Shown: piece by piece, positions 36,101 to 44,174 of the stretch
Layout: every line of letters starts with the position of its first letter
Numbering within the stretch: position 1 is the stretch's first letter
Assembly: GCF_000716785.1 (NCBI RefSeq)
Contig: NZ_JNYY01000004.1
Coordinates: 310,001 to 374,000, forward strand
Direction of reading: 5' to 3'
Source of the DNA: Amycolatopsis vancoresmycina
Lineage (GTDB): Bacteria; Actinomycetota; Actinomycetes; Mycobacteriales; Pseudonocardiaceae
Length of the DNA: 64,000 nt
Notes under the pieces: generated by a model
Databases searched by the model: none
Told to the model about the DNA's origin: nothing
The model's input: only the letters and a program-made list of their open reading frames with translations
Made by a program: the position numbers and the translations under genes

Positions 36101-36863
36101 GCCGGCGGCGGAGAAGCCGGTCGCGGTGCCGGAGCGGCTGCGCGGCGAGGTGTCGTTCAAGGAGGTCGACTTCTCCTACAGCGGCGCCGAGGGCAAGGCG
36201 CTGGAGCAGTTCTCGCTGGACGTCGCGGCGGGCGAGACGATCGCGCTGGTCGGCGCGACCGGGGCGGGCAAGTCGACGGCGGTGAAGCTGGTGGCCCGCT
36301 TCTACGACGTCACCGGCGGCGAGGTCCGGATCGACGGCACGGACGTCCGCGAGTACGAACTGGCCGGGATGCGGCGCCGGATGGGCGTGGTGCCGCAGGA
36401 GGCGCACCTGTTCTCGGGCACGGTGGCCGACAACGTCCGCTACGGCCGCCCGTCGGCGACCGACGCGGAGGTCGAGGCCGCGGTCCGGGCGGTGGGCGCG
36501 CTCGACGGCGTCGCGGCCCTCCCGTCGGGGTTCCTGCAGCCGGTGGGCGAACGCGGCCGGTCGCTGTCGGCAGGCCAGCGTCAGCTGGTCGCGCTGGCCA
36601 GGGCGGAGCTGGTCGACCCGGACGTCCTCCTGCTCGACGAGGCCACGGCGGCCCTGGACCCGTCGACGGAGGCGGCGGTCCTGCGCGCGACGGAACACGT
36701 GGCCCGCCGCCGCACGACGTTCGTGGTCGCCCACCGCCTCGCCACGGCGGCCCGCGCGGACCGGATCGTGGTCCTGGACCACGGCCGGATCGCCGAGACC
36801 GGAACCCACGCCGAGCTCCTGGCCGCCAACGGCCACTACGCCCGCCTCTGGGCCCTCGGCTGA
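33117..36863 (+). CDS. Fused heterodimer-type ABC exporter (TMD-NBD-TMD-NBD)
   Basis: A 1248-residue protein made of two half-exporters: TMD1 (30-325), NBD1 (345-585), a hydrophilic linker (590-675), TMD2 (690-970), NBD2 (1010-1245). NBD1 has Walker A GTAGSGKST, signature LSGGQRQR but Walker B VLDDATSAID with Asp in place of the catalytic Glu. NBD2 has GATGAGKST, LLLDEATAALD and a changed signature LSAGQRQL. One ATP site is therefore complete (NBD2 Walkers with NBD1 signature) and the other degenerate, as in heterodimeric exporters. Mycobacterial Rv0194 has the same fused form and exports drugs. GTG start, probably leaderless. Confidence 0.88.
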   Translation: MTIAPPRSRQELPPAETTGWIRRLSAAAWEHRVLVVLSLLAAALGVGVQAASPLLVRTAVDDAVAGRTGGLPGIAVFLVTLQLVAFGTAFARRYLGGKLALDVQHDLRQRVFNAVSRLDGGKQDALRTGQVASRAISDLQLVTGILMQVPLSFGSVVFALLSFVAMLWLSPVLTLIALVVTPAVGIIVARSRKRLFPATWSAQQRAADVAQQVEETVTGVRVVKGFGQETREVSKLEATARKLFGERLRAAKLSAVPTATTAALPAAGQVAVLGIGGVLALNGSITLGTFLAFATYLATLIGPARMLSGLVVQAQLTRAGAERVYELIDAQPEVVDAPDARPLPAGPLGVELDGVRFGYTRSEPVLDGLSVTANPGETLALVGTAGSGKSTISLLLPRFYDVHAGAVRVGGLDVRNVPLRQLRQAIGVVFEEAFLFSTSIRDNIAYGRPDASEEEIVAAARAAEADGFIRALPEGYDTLVGERGLTLSGGQRQRLGLARALITDPRILVLDDATSAIDTVTEAAIHDTLRSVTASRTTLLIAHRRSTLALADRIAVLDEGRVVDVGTEAELMARCPLFRELVAGPGDDVEEKHRCEGLDCGQDGVTPSLWPRDESRDEVDALADAARMRSGDPNSSGFVGGGGGLDVPPTPELIEGVRRLPPAVDEPRLPDVDVTAPDPKFRLGGLLRPVRGPLSLVIALVAADALASIALPGLYQFGVDHGVRAGVEWMIWLAAGIGAAVIAADWLVVFAQTRLTSRVGETVLYALRVRSYAHLQRLGLDYYERELSGKIMTRMTTDVDALSTFLQTGLATAVVSALTLAGITGALLVTDAGLALYALAMVPVLAVATVIFRRSASKAYNEARERVSVVNADMQENVSGLRVAQAYTREDRSAEAFASRSDDYRRSRLRAQRYVATYFPLVALLSDLATTTVLVAGANRVSAGTLSAGVLLAFLLYLQQFFSPIQQLSAVFDGYQQASVGLNRIGDLLRTPTSVPAAEKPVAVPERLRGEVSFKEVDFSYSGAEGKALEQFSLDVAAGETIALVGATGAGKSTAVKLVARFYDVTGGEVRIDGTDVREYELAGMRRRMGVVPQEAHLFSGTVADNVRYGRPSATDAEVEAAVRAVGALDGVAALPSGFLQPVGERGRSLSAGQRQLVALARAELVDPDVLLLDEATAALDPSTEAAVLRATEHVARRRTTFVVAHRLATAARADRIVVLDHGRIAETGTHAELLAANGHYARLWALG

Positions 36864-36975
36864 GCCCGTAACTCGCGTGATCAGGCCCGTAACTCGCGTG
36901 ATCGAAGCCGGATCTCGCGAGTTACGGCTCCAATCACGCCAGTTACGGCTTCAATCACGCGGGATACGGGTTCGT
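36864..36975. repeat. Array of 21-bp units in both orientations
   Basis: Forward units GCCCGTAACTCGCGTGAT at 36864 and 36885, a divergent one at 36907, then reversed units starting GTTACGGCTCCAATCACGC at 36921, GTTACGGCTTCAATCACGC at 36942 and a partial one at 36963. Spacing is 21 bp (one step of 22). The two halves can pair into a long stem. The same core, CAATCACGCG, recurs in the array at 58565. Confidence 0.8.
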
Positions 36976-37003
36976 GTGGCCGAAACCTGGGAGCATGGCG
37001 GGC

Positions 37004-37474
37004 ATGTTCGAAGAGAAGCGGGTTCCCGACCGGCAGATCCGGGCGGCGCAGACCGACACGACCGTCCGGGTCTACCTGGCCTGCTCGCCTGCCGCCGCGG
37101 ACGCCGCGCTCGAGAAGCAGACCATCGAGCCGGGCGGGAGCGTGGAGGTCACGCCGTCGTTCCGGCTCGCGGCCTTCGAGAGCGACAACGGCCGCAAGCC
37201 CGGCCACGAGCGCATCCTGGCCGTCGACCTCACCCGCGAAGGCTTCGAGCAGCTCCTCGCGGGGCACGTCGAGTGGGCGCCCGAGCGAGATCTCGACCAC
37301 ACACCGCTGAACTTCCAGGCGATCCGGCTCGGCGGCGAGCTCGCCGAGGAGTGGGTCACCGGCATCACCGATGTCACACCGGTGATCCGCGACATAGCCG
37401 GGCTGCTGGCCACCGACCAGCTCCACCTGGCCGTCAAGCTCGTCCCCCACGAGCCGCCGTACGAGCTCGGTTAG
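37004..37474 (+). CDS. Conserved hypothetical protein
   Basis: I do not recognise this 156-residue soluble protein. It is acidic, has no signal peptide or membrane segment, and mixes strands (TTVRVYLACSPAAAD) with helices (EGFEQLLAGHVEW). ATG at 37004 is preferred; ATG at 36995 lies too close to GGGAG. Its TAG stop overlaps the stop of the opposite gene by 3-4 bases. Confidence 0.55.
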   Translation: MFEEKRVPDRQIRAAQTDTTVRVYLACSPAAADAALEKQTIEPGGSVEVTPSFRLAAFESDNGRKPGHERILAVDLTREGFEQLLAGHVEWAPERDLDHTPLNFQAIRLGGELAEEWVTGITDVTPVIRDIAGLLATDQLHLAVKLVPHEPPYELG

Positions 37475-37743
37475 GGCAGCGCGCGCCAGCTCAACCCGCC
37501 CAGCCCGGCCGCCTCGACGTCCGGCCGCGACGCCCAGCGGACCGTGCCCGGCCGGACGTGGATCCCCGCCCCCACCAGCCAGTCCGGCTCGTCGGGCTCG
37601 ACCCACTCCATCTCCTCGAAGTCGGCCAGCGTCGGCCAGACCGCGGAGCACGAGTCACACCGCAGGACGACCGCGCCGGACTCGGTGACCAGCGGCCGCA
37701 CCAGGCCCTGGTCCCAGAACGAAGGACATTCGACCAGCCACAT
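37471..37743 (-). CDS. Small conserved hypothetical protein
   Basis: A 90-residue protein with one CxxC pair (LRCDSCSAVW) and another Cys at ECPSF, like the small one-knuckle proteins that are common and uncharacterised in actinobacteria. The middle is acidic (ADFEEMEWVEPDEPDW). GGAGGG abuts the ATG at 37743. It is convergent with, and overlaps by 4 bases, the gene on the other strand. Confidence 0.55.
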   Translation of the reverse strand: MWLVECPSFWDQGLVRPLVTESGAVVLRCDSCSAVWPTLADFEEMEWVEPDEPDWLVGAGIHVRPGTVRWASRPDVEAAGLGGLSWRALP

Positions 37744-38001
37744 CCCTCCAGTGGAACCCGCCGCGGTGAACGCCCGACGGCCGGCGGAGGAAGCCGGCCG
37801 GAAGAGCCCGGGAACGCTGTACCGGGTCCAGCGCTTAAGGTTCCCTTAGCACATCTTGATCGAGTCAGTGACCGATACCCTAGTGCGCCACGCCTCACAC
37901 AGGCCGGTTCCATCACATCGCGGTCACCGAGGGGGTTAGCCTGGTAGGCGCATCAGCGGATTCAAGATCGAGATCGAGACGGATAGAGGCGAGCCCCAGC
38001 C

Positions 38002-41000
38002 GTGTCCAGCAGCAGCCCTGCGTCACAGTTCGGCCCCAACGAGTGGCTGGTCGAAGAGATGTACGACCAGTTCCTCGCCGACCCTTCCTCAGTCGATGCC
38101 GCCTGGCACGACTTCTTCGCGGACTTCAAGCCGACGCAGAGCGCGCAGGCCAAGGCGGACACCGCCCGGCAGCAGGCCGACGCCAAGCCGGCCACCAACG
38201 GCCAGGCGGCGCAGCCGTCGGCCAAGGCCGTGCAGAACGCGGAGTCGGCGGCCAAGCAGGCCGCGCCCGCCAAGCCGGCCCCCGCCGCCAAGGCGCCGGC
38301 CAAGGCCGCGCCGAAGCCGGCGGCCGCGAAGGCCGAGCCCAAGGCCGACGCGAAGAAGGAAGAGCCGGAGTCGAAGCAGCTGCGCGGTGCCGCGGCGGCC
38401 ATCGCCAAGAACATGGACGCCTCGCTGAGCGTCCCCACCGCGACCAGCGTGCGCGCGGTCCCGGCCAAGCTGATGGCGGACAACCGCATCGTCATCAACA
38501 ACCACCTCAAGCGCACCCGCGGCGGCAAGATCTCCTTCACGCACCTCATCGGCTACGCCATGGTGCGGGCGCTGAAGGACTACCCGAACCTGAACCGGCA
38601 CTACCAGCAGATCGACGGCAAGCCGTTCGCGATCACGCCGGAGCACGTCAACTTCGGGCTCGCCATCGACATGAAGGGCAAGGACGGGTCGCGCAACCTC
38701 GTCGTGGCCTCGGTCAAGAGCGTCGAGGACATGACGTTCCTGCAGTTCTGGCAGGCGTACGAGGACATCGTCAAGAAGGCCCGCAACAACAAGCTGACCG
38801 CGGACGACTTCTCCGGCACCACGATCTCGCTGACCAACCCGGGCGGCATCGGCACCAACCACTCGGTGCCGCGCCTGCAGGCCGGCCAGGGCGCCATCAT
38901 CGGCGTCGGCGCCATGCAGTACCCGGCCGCCTTCGAGGGCACCAGCGAGAAGACGCTGGTCGACCTCGGCATCAGCAAGATCATGACGCTGACCTCGACG
39001 TATGACCACCGCATCATCCAGGGTGCGGAGTCGGGCGAGTTCCTCAAGCGCATCCACCAGCTGCTGCTCGGCGAAGACGGCTTCTACGACGACGTCTTCA
39101 CCAGCCTGCGCCTGCCGTACGAGCCGATCCGCTGGGTCGCCGACATCCCGGACGGCCCGGTCGACAAGACCGCCCGCGTGATCGAGCTGATCGACGCGTT
39201 CCGGATGCGCGGCCACCTGATGGCCGACACCGACCCGCTGAACTACCGCCAGCGCAGCCACGCCGACCTGGACGTGCTGTCCCACGGCCTGACGCTCTGG
39301 GACCTCGACCGCGAGTTCCCGGTCGGCGGCTTCGCCGGCCAGGAGCGGATGAAGCTGCGCGACATCCTGGGCGTGCTGCGCAACTCCTACTGCCGCACGG
39401 TCGGCATCGAGTACACCCACATCCTCGACCCCGAGGAGCGCCGCTGGATCCAGGAACGCGTCGAGATCCCGCACGAGAAGCCGGACCCCGCGGTCCAGAA
39501 GTACGTGCTCTCGAAGCTGAACGCCGCCGAGGCGTTCGAGACGTTCCTGCAGACCAAGTACGTCGGCCAGAAGCGGTTCTCGCTCGAAGGCGGCGAGACG
39601 GCGATCCCGCTGCTCGACACCATCCTCGACAAGGCCGCCGAGCACGAGCTCGACGAGGTCGTCATCGGCATGCCGCACCGCGGCCGCCTGAACGTGCTGG
39701 CCAACATCGTCGGCAAGCCGATCAGCCAGATCTTCCAGGAGTTCGAGGGCAACCTCGACCCGGGCCAGGCGCACGGTTCCGGTGACGTGAAGTACCACCT
39801 CGGCGCCGAAGGCAAGTACTTCCGGATGTTCGGCGACGGCGAGACGAAGGTGTCGCTGACCGCGAACCCGTCCCACCTGGAGACGGTCGACCCGGTCCTC
39901 GAGGGCATCGTCCGCGCGAAGCAGGACATCCTCGACAAGGGCGGCGAGGGCTACACCGTGCTGCCGGTCCTGATGCACGGCGACGCGGCCTTCGCGGGCC
40001 AGGGCGTCGTGGCCGAGACGCTGAACCTGGCGCTGCTGCGCGGGTACCGCACCGGCGGCACCGTGCACGTCATCGTCAACAACCAGGTCGGCTTCACGAC
40101 CGCGCCGGAGCACTCGCGCTCCTCGCAGTACGCCACCGACGTCGCGAAGATGATCGGCTCGCCGATCTTCCACGTGAACGGCGACGACCCGGAGGCCGCG
40201 CACTGGGTGGCCAAGCTGGCCGTCGAGTACCGGCAGGCGTTCCACAAGGACGTCGTCATCGACCTGATCTGCTACCGCCGCCGCGGCCACAACGAGGGCG
40301 ACGACCCCTCGATGACGCAGCCGGCGATGTACGACATCATCGACACCAAGCGCTCGACGCGGAAGACCTACACCGAGTCGCTGATCGGCCGCGGCGACAT
40401 CTCCGTCGAGGAGGCCGAGGCGGCGCTGCGCGACTTCTCGAGCCAGCTGGAGCACGTCTTCAACGAGGTCCGCGAGCTGGAGAAGCACCCGGCGAAGGCC
40501 AGCCCCTCCGTCGAGGAGGAGCAGCAGGTGCCGGCCAAGGTGAAGACGGCGGTCGCCGACGAGGTCATCGAGCGCATCGGCGACGCGTTCGTCCAGGTCC
40601 CGGAGGGCTTCACGCCGCACCCGCGCGTCAAGCCGGTGATGGAGCGCCGCCACAAGATGTCGCGCGAAGGCGACATCGACTGGGCGTTCGGCGAGCTGCT
40701 GGCGTTCGGGTCGCTGGCGATGGAGGGCCGGCTGGTCCGGCTGTCCGGCCAGGACTCGCGGCGCGGCACGTTCACCCAGCGGCACTCGGTGTTCATCGAC
40801 CGCAAGACCGGCCAGGAGTACGCGCCGCTGCAGAACCTGGCCGACGGCCAGGGCCGCGTGATGATCTACGACTCGGCGCTGTCGGAGTACGCGGCCGTCG
40901 GCTTCGAGTACGGCTACTCGGTGGCGAACTCCGAAGCGCTGGTGATGTGGGAGGCGCAGTTCGGCGACTTCGTCAACGGCGCCCAGACGGTCATCGACGA

Positions 41001-41703
41001 GTACATCTCCTCCGGCGAGGCCAAGTGGGGCCAGCGTTCGGACGTCGTGCTGCTGCTACCGCACGGCCACGAGGGCCAGGGCCCGGACCACACGTCCGGC
41101 CGCATCGAGCGCTTCCTGTCGCTGTGCGCGGAGGGCTCGATGACGGTGTCGGTCCCGTCCACCCCGGCGAACTACTTCCACCTGCTGCGCCGCCACGCCC
41201 TCGACGGCATCCAGCGCCCCCTGGTGGTCTTCACGCCGAAGTCGATGCTGCGCAACAAGGCGGCGACGTCGGCGGTCGCCGACTTCACCGGCGAGAGCCG
41301 CTTCATGTCGGTCATCGACGACGTCACACCGGACCCGGCGAAGATCCGCAAGGTCCTGCTGACCTCCGGCAAGCTGTACTGGGAGCTGGTGGCGGAGCGG
41401 GCGAAGCGCGAGGCGGACGACGTCGCGATCGTCCGGATCGAGCAGTACTACCCGCTGCCGAAGAAGAAGCTGCTGGCGGCCCTGGAGCGCTACACGAACG
41501 CGACGCAGGTCGCGTGGGTCCAGGAGGAGCCGGAGAACCAGGGTGCATGGCCGTTCTTCGGCCTGAACCTGCCCCGCAAGTTCCCGGAGGTCCTCTCGGG
41601 CCTGCAGGTCGTCTCGCGCCGCCCGATGGCGGCCCCGTCGGCGGGTTCGTCGAAGGTGCACGAGGTGGAGCAGAAGGCGCTGATCGCGAAGGCGTTCGAC
41701 TGA
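38002..41703 (+). CDS. kgd: Multifunctional 2-oxoglutarate metabolism enzyme (decarboxylase/dehydrogenase E1 with E2 domain)
   Basis: A 1233-residue actinobacterial SucA/Kgd. Residues 1-40 (SQFGPNEWLVEEMYDQFL) are the E1 N-terminal tail; 41-120 an Ala/Lys/Pro linker; 120-345 an E2-type acyltransferase fold without a lipoyl domain, with YDHRIIQGAESGEFL; then the thiamine-diphosphate E1 with MPHRGRLNVLANI, HGDAAFAGQG and RRRGHNEGDDPSMTQP. It feeds succinyl-CoA or succinic semialdehyde into the TCA cycle. In relatives it is inhibited by unphosphorylated GarA. GTG start follows GAGGCGAG. Monocistronic, ending in a terminator. Confidence 0.95.
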   Translation: MSSSSPASQFGPNEWLVEEMYDQFLADPSSVDAAWHDFFADFKPTQSAQAKADTARQQADAKPATNGQAAQPSAKAVQNAESAAKQAAPAKPAPAAKAPAKAAPKPAAAKAEPKADAKKEEPESKQLRGAAAAIAKNMDASLSVPTATSVRAVPAKLMADNRIVINNHLKRTRGGKISFTHLIGYAMVRALKDYPNLNRHYQQIDGKPFAITPEHVNFGLAIDMKGKDGSRNLVVASVKSVEDMTFLQFWQAYEDIVKKARNNKLTADDFSGTTISLTNPGGIGTNHSVPRLQAGQGAIIGVGAMQYPAAFEGTSEKTLVDLGISKIMTLTSTYDHRIIQGAESGEFLKRIHQLLLGEDGFYDDVFTSLRLPYEPIRWVADIPDGPVDKTARVIELIDAFRMRGHLMADTDPLNYRQRSHADLDVLSHGLTLWDLDREFPVGGFAGQERMKLRDILGVLRNSYCRTVGIEYTHILDPEERRWIQERVEIPHEKPDPAVQKYVLSKLNAAEAFETFLQTKYVGQKRFSLEGGETAIPLLDTILDKAAEHELDEVVIGMPHRGRLNVLANIVGKPISQIFQEFEGNLDPGQAHGSGDVKYHLGAEGKYFRMFGDGETKVSLTANPSHLETVDPVLEGIVRAKQDILDKGGEGYTVLPVLMHGDAAFAGQGVVAETLNLALLRGYRTGGTVHVIVNNQVGFTTAPEHSRSSQYATDVAKMIGSPIFHVNGDDPEAAHWVAKLAVEYRQAFHKDVVIDLICYRRRGHNEGDDPSMTQPAMYDIIDTKRSTRKTYTESLIGRGDISVEEAEAALRDFSSQLEHVFNEVRELEKHPAKASPSVEEEQQVPAKVKTAVADEVIERIGDAFVQVPEGFTPHPRVKPVMERRHKMSREGDIDWAFGELLAFGSLAMEGRLVRLSGQDSRRGTFTQRHSVFIDRKTGQEYAPLQNLADGQGRVMIYDSALSEYAAVGFEYGYSVANSEALVMWEAQFGDFVNGAQTVIDEYISSGEAKWGQRSDVVLLLPHGHEGQGPDHTSGRIERFLSLCAEGSMTVSVPSTPANYFHLLRRHALDGIQRPLVVFTPKSMLRNKAATSAVADFTGESRFMSVIDDVTPDPAKIRKVLLTSGKLYWELVAERAKREADDVAIVRIEQYYPLPKKKLLAALERYTNATQVAWVQEEPENQGAWPFFGLNLPRKFPEVLSGLQVVSRRPMAAPSAGSSKVHEVEQKALIAKAFD

Positions 41704-41715
41704 CCGCTTGACCAC

Positions 41716-41754
41716 GGCGAAGGCCCCCGCACCAGGAACGCGGGGGCCTTCGCC
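41716..41754 (+). terminator. Hairpin terminator after kgd
   Basis: Perfect 15-base arms (GGCGAAGGCCCCCGC, 41716-41730 and 41740-41754), 9-base loop. Confidence 0.85.
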
Positions 41755-41853
41755 GTTCCCGGAACTGTCGGTGCCCTCCGCTAGCGTGGCAACTGGGGGG
41801 CGCAGCCCAAACCCGATTGCCCCCAGCCGCCGGTTCGGGGCAAGGTGGCGATC

Positions 41854-42372
41854 ATGCTGATCCGCCGCGAAACCCCCGCCGACGGCCCCGCGATCCACAC
41901 CGTCCACAGCGAAGCCTTCCGGCGCGAAGAAGGCGTGACCCCCGTCGAGGCCCCCCTCGTCGACGAACTCCGCGCCGACGGCGATCTGATCAACCCCCTC
42001 TCCCTCGTCGCCCTCCACGACGGTGAGGTCGTCGGGCACGTCTGCTGCAGCCGCGCCCGCCTCGGCGAGGACGAGGACACCGCCGTCGGGCTGGGCCCCC
42101 TCGGCGTCCTGCCCGCGCACCAGCGCAGCGGTGTCGGCTCCGCGCTCATGCACGCCGTCCTCGGTGCCGCGGACGCCCAAGGCCACGGCCTGGTCGTCCT
42201 CCTCGGCAACCCCGCCTACTACTCCCGGTTCGGCTTCGTCCGAGCGGACACGCTCTCGATCACGCCACCCGATCCGGCGTGGCGCCCGCACTTCCAGGCG
42301 CGCACGCTGGCCGCGTACCAACCCACCCAGGCGGGCGCCTTCGAGTACGCGCCGGCGTTTTCCCGCCTCTGA
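41854..42372 (+). CDS. GNAT-family N-acetyltransferase (YhbS-like)
   Basis: A 172-residue acetyltransferase. It shows the LGPLGVLPAHQRSGVGSALM acetyl-CoA loop and VVLLGNPAYYSRFGFVRA, a signature of the YhbS-type branch, whose substrates are mostly unknown. ATG at 41854 is preferred over GTG at 41845 because AGGTGG lies 6 bases before it. The luciferase-like gene follows after 14 bases. Confidence 0.82.
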   Translation: MLIRRETPADGPAIHTVHSEAFRREEGVTPVEAPLVDELRADGDLINPLSLVALHDGEVVGHVCCSRARLGEDEDTAVGLGPLGVLPAHQRSGVGSALMHAVLGAADAQGHGLVVLLGNPAYYSRFGFVRADTLSITPPDPAWRPHFQARTLAAYQPTQAGAFEYAPAFSRL

Positions 42373-42386
42373 ACAGGAGACAGCGC

Positions 42387-43346
42387 ATGTACGCACCCAC
42401 GAGGTCGGTCGGTGTCCGGATCAACCGCGAGCAGCCGCCGGCCAAGCTGGTCGAGCTCGCGCGGCAGGCCGAAGCCGCCGGCCTCGACGAGGTCTGGCTG
42501 GTCGAGGACTGCTTCTGGGCGGCGGGCATCGCGACCGTCGCGACCGCGCTCGCGGTGACCTCGACGATCAAGGTCGGCATCGGGGTGCTGCCGGCGGTGG
42601 CGCGCAACCCGGCGATCGCGGCGATGGAGCTGGCGGCGCTCGCGGAGCTGCACCCGGGCCGGCTGATCGGCGGCCTCGGGCACGGCGTGGCGTCGTGGAT
42701 GCGCCAGATCGGCGCCTACCCGGAGTCCCCGCTGGCGGCGCTGGACGAAACGCTGGTGGCGGTCCGCCGGCTCCTGGCGGGCGATCGGGTCTCGATGCGC
42801 GGCCGCCACGTCGAGCTGGACGCCGTCGAGCTGGTGTTCCCGCCGGAGACCGTGCCCCCGGTGCTGGCCGGGGTCCGCCGGCCGAAGTCCCTGGCCGTGG
42901 CGGGGACCTCCGCGGACGGGACGATCCTGGCCGAGCCGTCGCCGCCCGAGTTCGTCCGGACGGCGCTCGCGGGCATCGCGGCCACCGGCCCGCACGCCCT
43001 GGTGACGTACAACTGGCTGGCCCTCGGCGACCGCGAGCGGGCACGCACGACCGTCGCGGAGTCCCTGAACCCCGGCTCCCGCGTGCAGGTGGAGGGCCTG
43101 CCGTTCGCCACCGAGTTGCTGGCCCTGATGGACTCGACGTCCACAGTGGACGAGCTGGCGGCCGGCCTGCGCCCGGAGTGGATCGACCGGCTGGCCGTCT
43201 GCGGCGACCTGAACACCTGCGCGGCCGCGGTCCACTCCCTGCACGAAGCCGGCAGCGGCTCGGTGGTGCTGCTGCCGCTGTCGGAAGAGCCCCCGGAGCG
43301 CGGCATCGAGGACGCGGCCCGCGTCGCGGCGGCCGTGCGGGCCTGA
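42387..43346 (+). CDS. LLM-class (luciferase-like, probably F420-dependent) oxidoreductase
   Basis: A 319-residue TIM-barrel enzyme of the bacterial luciferase superfamily: VGVRINREQPPAKLVELARQ, LDEVWLVEDCFWAAG, KVGIGVLPAVARNPAIAAME and HPGRLIGGLGHGVASWM are the usual cofactor-barrel segments. Actinobacterial members mostly use F420 or FMN. The substrate is unknown. ATG at 42387 follows AGGAGA with 6 bases spacing. It probably shares a transcript with the acetyltransferase before it. Confidence 0.85.
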   Translation: MYAPTRSVGVRINREQPPAKLVELARQAEAAGLDEVWLVEDCFWAAGIATVATALAVTSTIKVGIGVLPAVARNPAIAAMELAALAELHPGRLIGGLGHGVASWMRQIGAYPESPLAALDETLVAVRRLLAGDRVSMRGRHVELDAVELVFPPETVPPVLAGVRRPKSLAVAGTSADGTILAEPSPPEFVRTALAGIAATGPHALVTYNWLALGDRERARTTVAESLNPGSRVQVEGLPFATELLALMDSTSTVDELAAGLRPEWIDRLAVCGDLNTCAAAVHSLHEAGSGSVVLLPLSEEPPERGIEDAARVAAAVRA

Positions 43347-43396
43347 CGAGCGGAAAAGGAGTTCGTGCGGCACGGCCGGCGTGCCAGGATCGGGCC

Positions 43397-44002
43397 ATGC
43401 CGGTCGACCAGCACCTCCTCCTGGCCTTCCTCGTGACCACCGCCGTCGCGATGGTGACGCCGGGGCCGGACATGCTCTTCATCCTCGGCTGCGGCATGCG
43501 CGGCGGCCCGAAGGCCGGGCTGCTCGCCACCGCCGGGGTCGCCACCAGCGAAGCGATCCACGTCGCCGTCGCCGCGGCCGGGCTCGCCGCGCTCTTCGCC
43601 GCCGTGCCCGTCGCCTTCACCGTCGTGCGGGTCGTCGGTGCCGCCTACCTCATCCACCTCGGCGTCCAGGCCATCCGGAACCGCAAGCCGCTCGTCGAAC
43701 GCCGGAGCGACCGCGCCTACCTCAGCGGCCTGCTCACCAACCTGCTCAACCCCAAGATGGTCACCTTCACCATCGCCTTCCTCCCGCAGTTCGTCGACCC
43801 CGCCCGAGGGCACGTCTGGCTGCAGTTCGCCGTCCTCGGCGCGATCCTGATCGCCTTCGAGTTTCTCGTCGACGGCGCGGTCGGCGTCCTCGCCGGCCGC
43901 GTCGGCGGGTGGGTCCGGCGGAAGCGGAACCAGCGCCGGATCGAGGTCGCCACCGGGGGCATCTTCATCGGCCTCGGCGTCCGCCTGGCCGTGGAGCGTT
44001 AA
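43397..44002 (+). CDS. LysE/RhtB-family amino-acid or metabolite exporter
   Basis: A 201-residue membrane protein with about six helices. The family N-terminus is clear: LLLAFLVTTAVAMVTPGPDM (the TPGPD signature), followed by GGPKAGLLATAGVATSEAIH and the GLLTNLLNPKMVTFTIAFLP motif. LysE/RhtB proteins export amino acids such as threonine, homoserine or lysine. The ATG at 43397 lies 51 bases after the luciferase-like gene. Confidence 0.88.
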   Translation: MPVDQHLLLAFLVTTAVAMVTPGPDMLFILGCGMRGGPKAGLLATAGVATSEAIHVAVAAAGLAALFAAVPVAFTVVRVVGAAYLIHLGVQAIRNRKPLVERRSDRAYLSGLLTNLLNPKMVTFTIAFLPQFVDPARGHVWLQFAVLGAILIAFEFLVDGAVGVLAGRVGGWVRRKRNQRRIEVATGGIFIGLGVRLAVER

Positions 44003-44063
44003 CCGGTTGCCGCATGTGACGGTGTCTGCTTCACTGAAAACGACCCGACCCCCTGGAGTGATC

Positions 44064-44174
44064 ATGCGCCGAGCTTTCGTGTTCTTCCCGTTGGCCGAAA
44101 CCGCCTACACCGAGGACATGAAGCTCGTTGCCGACACTCAACCTGGGTATTCTCGCGCACGTCGACGCCGGTAA
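44064..44174 (+). CDS. Putative 36-codon leader peptide of the ribosomal-protection gene
   Basis: An ATG preceded by GGAG (44055-44058) opens a 36-codon frame, beginning MRRAFVFFPLAETAYTED and ending in an RRRR run. It overlaps the first 47 bases of the downstream GTPase gene in another frame; the GTPase start TTG (44128) lies inside it. A leader with its own ribosome binding site in front of an antibiotic-resistance-type ribosomal protection gene suggests translational attenuation or coupling. No homology is claimed. Confidence 0.45.
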   Translation: MRRAFVFFPLAETAYTEDMKLVADTQPGYSRARRRR

